This document shows positions 62,770 through 64,000 of a stretch of 64,000 bases of DNA, piece by piece. The position numbers were made by a program, and so were the translations under genes. The stretch comes from Thermosediminibacteraceae bacterium (GTDB taxonomy: Bacteria > Bacillota > Thermosediminibacteria > Thermosediminibacterales > Thermosediminibacteraceae), in NCBI GenBank assembly GCA_021890755.1, contig JAKKUQ010000004.1, positions 1 through 64,000 on the forward strand, written 5' to 3'. Position 1 is the stretch's first letter. Each line of letters opens with the position of its first letter. The notes below the pieces were generated by a model. That model saw only the letters and a program-made list of their open reading frames with translations. It had not been told where the DNA came from and ran no database searches.

Positions 62770-63618
62770 GTGGACTACCAGCACATAAAGGATATAATTT
62801 ACCAGCTCCCCGCGGTTTATAAGTATGTCGGCAAAATTCTAATCATTCTATTTTCGGCATCTATTGCTATAAGAGTGGGAGCGGGTATAATAGATCGCAT
62901 TTTTACGGCAAGATTCCAAAAAATGCCGGTGGACGAAAGCAGGATGAGGACCCTGGCGGGGCTGTCAAAAAGTATCCTGCGGTATACCATCTATTTCATA
63001 GCCATAATAGCTATACTTGAGACATTGGGAGTGAAAACCACATCTATTATCACAGCTGCAGGCATAGGAGGCCTTGCCGTTGGGTTTGGAGCGCAGAGCC
63101 TTGTCAAAGACGTCATTTCTGGTTTTTTTATAATCTTTGAGGATTATTTTCAAATAGGCGACTATGTAGAGACGGCAGGGGTCTCGGGGATAGTTGAGGA
63201 GATGGGCTTAAGGACCACGAAGCTTCGAGACTTTGGCGGCCAGCTCCATATAATCCCCAACGGAGAGATTACTAGGGTCACAAACCACTCAAGAGGAAAC
63301 CTAAGGGCAATGGTGAACGTTAGGGTAGCCTACGAAGAGGACTTAGACAGGGTTTTAAAAGTGTTACAAGAGGTGGCCGATGAAGTACGGAATAAAAGGG
63401 ACGACATAGTGGAAGGTCCCACTGTTCTTGGGGTAAGCGACCTAGGGCCCACCGAAGCTGTCATAACGATATGGGCCAGGACTCTCCCAATGCATCAGTG
63501 GAGCGTGGAGAGAGAGCTGAGAAAGGCCATAAAAGAGAGGTTTGACAAGGAAGGGATAGAGATCCCCTATCCCAGGATGGTAGTTTTTAATAAAAATCAA
63601 GAGGAGGCGAAAGGTTGA
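62770..63618 (+). CDS. mscS: MscS-family mechanosensitive ion channel
   Basis: 282 residues from GTG 62770. Three membrane segments (about 18-36, 63-83, 88-115, the last being the pore helix GIGGLAVGFGAQSLVKDV), then the MscS beta domain with DYFQIGDYVETAGVSGIVEE, LRTTKLRDFGGQLHIIPNGE, and an alpha/beta C-terminal domain. It releases solutes upon membrane tension during osmotic downshock. The DUF951 gene overlaps its end by 4 bp. Confidence 0.92.
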   Translation: MDYQHIKDIIYQLPAVYKYVGKILIILFSASIAIRVGAGIIDRIFTARFQKMPVDESRMRTLAGLSKSILRYTIYFIAIIAILETLGVKTTSIITAAGIGGLAVGFGAQSLVKDVISGFFIIFEDYFQIGDYVETAGVSGIVEEMGLRTTKLRDFGGQLHIIPNGEITRVTNHSRGNLRAMVNVRVAYEEDLDRVLKVLQEVADEVRNKRDDIVEGPTVLGVSDLGPTEAVITIWARTLPMHQWSVERELRKAIKERFDKEGIEIPYPRMVVFNKNQEEAKG

Positions 63619-63830
63619 AGTTCCATATCGGCGATGTGGTAGAAATGAAGAAAAAACATCCTTGCGGCAGTTTCGAGTGGGAAATCTGGAGAATGGGGGC
63701 CGATTTTGGGATAAAATGCCAGGGATGTGGGCGAAAAGTAATGATACCAAGGCCCAAGTTTGAAAAAAGCGTAAAAAGGATAATAAAGTGCATTCATCCG
63801 GAAGACCTTGAAAAACCCCTTGATAAATGA
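63615..63830 (+). CDS. DUF951 protein
   Basis: 71 residues from TTG 63615 (GGAGGCGAAAGG upstream), overlapping mscS by 4 bp (TTGA). HIGDVVEMKKKHPCGSFEWE and CQGCGRKVMIPRPKFEK match DUF951, a small beta-barrel-like protein with a CxxC pair, common in Firmicutes near ychF and rpsF. Function unknown. Its 3' end contains the -35 of the rpsF promoter. Confidence 0.88.
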   Translation: MKFHIGDVVEMKKKHPCGSFEWEIWRMGADFGIKCQGCGRKVMIPRPKFEKSVKRIIKCIHPEDLEKPLDK

Positions 63831-63836
63831 TATAAT
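63808..63836 (+). promoter_or_regulatory. Sigma-A promoter of rpsF
   Basis: TTGAAA (63808-63813), 17-bp spacer, TATAAT (63831-63836). The -35 lies within the DUF951 coding end. Confidence 0.8.
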
Positions 63837-63850
63837 ACGCAAGAAGCATC

Positions 63851-63897
63851 TCTGCTCTAGATGTAAATCTAGGGCCATAGTCCGAGGAGGTGAAAAA
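63851..63897 (+). promoter_or_regulatory. Possible S6:S18 ribosomal-protein leader of rpsF
   Basis: An 8-bp hairpin CTCTAGAT/ATCTAGGG (63855-63862, 63867-63874) is followed by CCGAGGAGGTG, which resembles the CCG-plus-ribosome-site element by which S6:S18 represses its own operon. The match is from memory and incomplete. Confidence 0.4.
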
Positions 63898-64000
63898 ATG
63901 AGGGAATACGAAACCATGTATATCCTCGACCCCGGACTCGACGAAGAGGCGGTAACCGGTCTTGTAGACAAGTTCAAAGCCTTAGTCGAGGAAAGAGGGG
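63898..64000 (+). CDS. rpsF: 30S ribosomal protein S6, partial
   Basis: The first 34 residues (MREYETMYILDPGLDEEAVT, then LVDKFKALVEERG) match S6, which binds helix 22-23 of 16S rRNA with S18. The gene runs off the right edge. In Firmicutes ssb and rpsR follow. AGGAGGTGAAAAA precedes the ATG. Confidence 0.95.
   Translation, partial: MREYETMYILDPGLDEEAVTGLVDKFKALVEERG

Overview
The window is a 64 kb stretch around the replication origin of a Gram-positive, endospore-forming, anaerobic and probably thermophilic bacterium of the Clostridia (Thermoanaerobacterales/Thermosediminibacterales-like; this placement is inference). The signs are: sporulation genes (yabG, yyaC, a SipL-like LysM protein, spo0J/soj); [FeFe]-hydrogenase maturases hydG and hydE, which imply anaerobic life; a T-box and a TPP riboswitch; strong AGGAGG ribosome sites with many TTG starts; heavy AGA/AGG/ATA codon use; and HerA-NurA. 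The gene order on both flanks matches the origin region of Bacillus subtilis. I see no rRNA, tRNA, CRISPR array, insertion sequence or prophage.

The origin lies at about 41.4-43.1 kb. dnaA, dnaN, the S4-domain protein, recF, remB, gyrB and gyrA run leftward; rpmH, rnpA, yidD, yidC, jag, mnmE, mnmG, rsmG, noc, soj and spo0J run rightward. At least six DnaA boxes fill the dnaA-dnaN gap and a parS site follows spo0J. Almost every gene is transcribed away from the origin.

Left arm, from the origin outward: an Orn/Lys/Arg-type decarboxylase, tmk, darA, yaaR, holB and ricT; a Zn-peptidase; dapA; hslO (+); a TPP-riboswitch-controlled thiamine operon thiD-thiE-thi4 (+); a GNAT acetyltransferase (+); rsmI; abrB (+); nurA-herA; metG behind a T-box with an AUG specifier; tatD; a TatD-linked radical SAM protein; ksgA; an RNase-H-like DUF458 protein; a glycosyltransferase (+); yabG; a SpoIID-amidase fusion with apparently altered catalytic residues; veg; a cytoplasmic trypsin-like protease; a secreted CAP protein; a Pro/Glu/Lys-rich membrane-anchored protein; a SipL-like triple-SPOCS LysM protein; cyanophycinase and cyanophycin synthetase; ispE; a FadR-type regulator; and a truncated nucleotidyltransferase.

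Right arm beyond parS: a soluble Rossmann-fold/chemoreceptor fusion; hydG behind a structured leader with a terminator; a DUF3343-HydE fusion; a class V cysteine desulfurase; DUF554 and DUF4446 proteins; an M23 peptidase with bactofilin; a diacylglycerol-kinase-like lipid kinase; a YkuS-like protein; yyaC (-); CvpA; YedF; MscS; DUF951; and the start of rpsF.

The best candidates for undescribed biology are the hydG leader, the DUF3343-HydE fusion beside the desulfurase and YedF, the NAD-binding-fold chemoreceptor beside parS, the SpoIID-amidase fusion lacking expected catalytic residues, an interleaved inverted-repeat element at 28.95-29.02 kb, and a DnaA-box cluster 34 kb from the origin.
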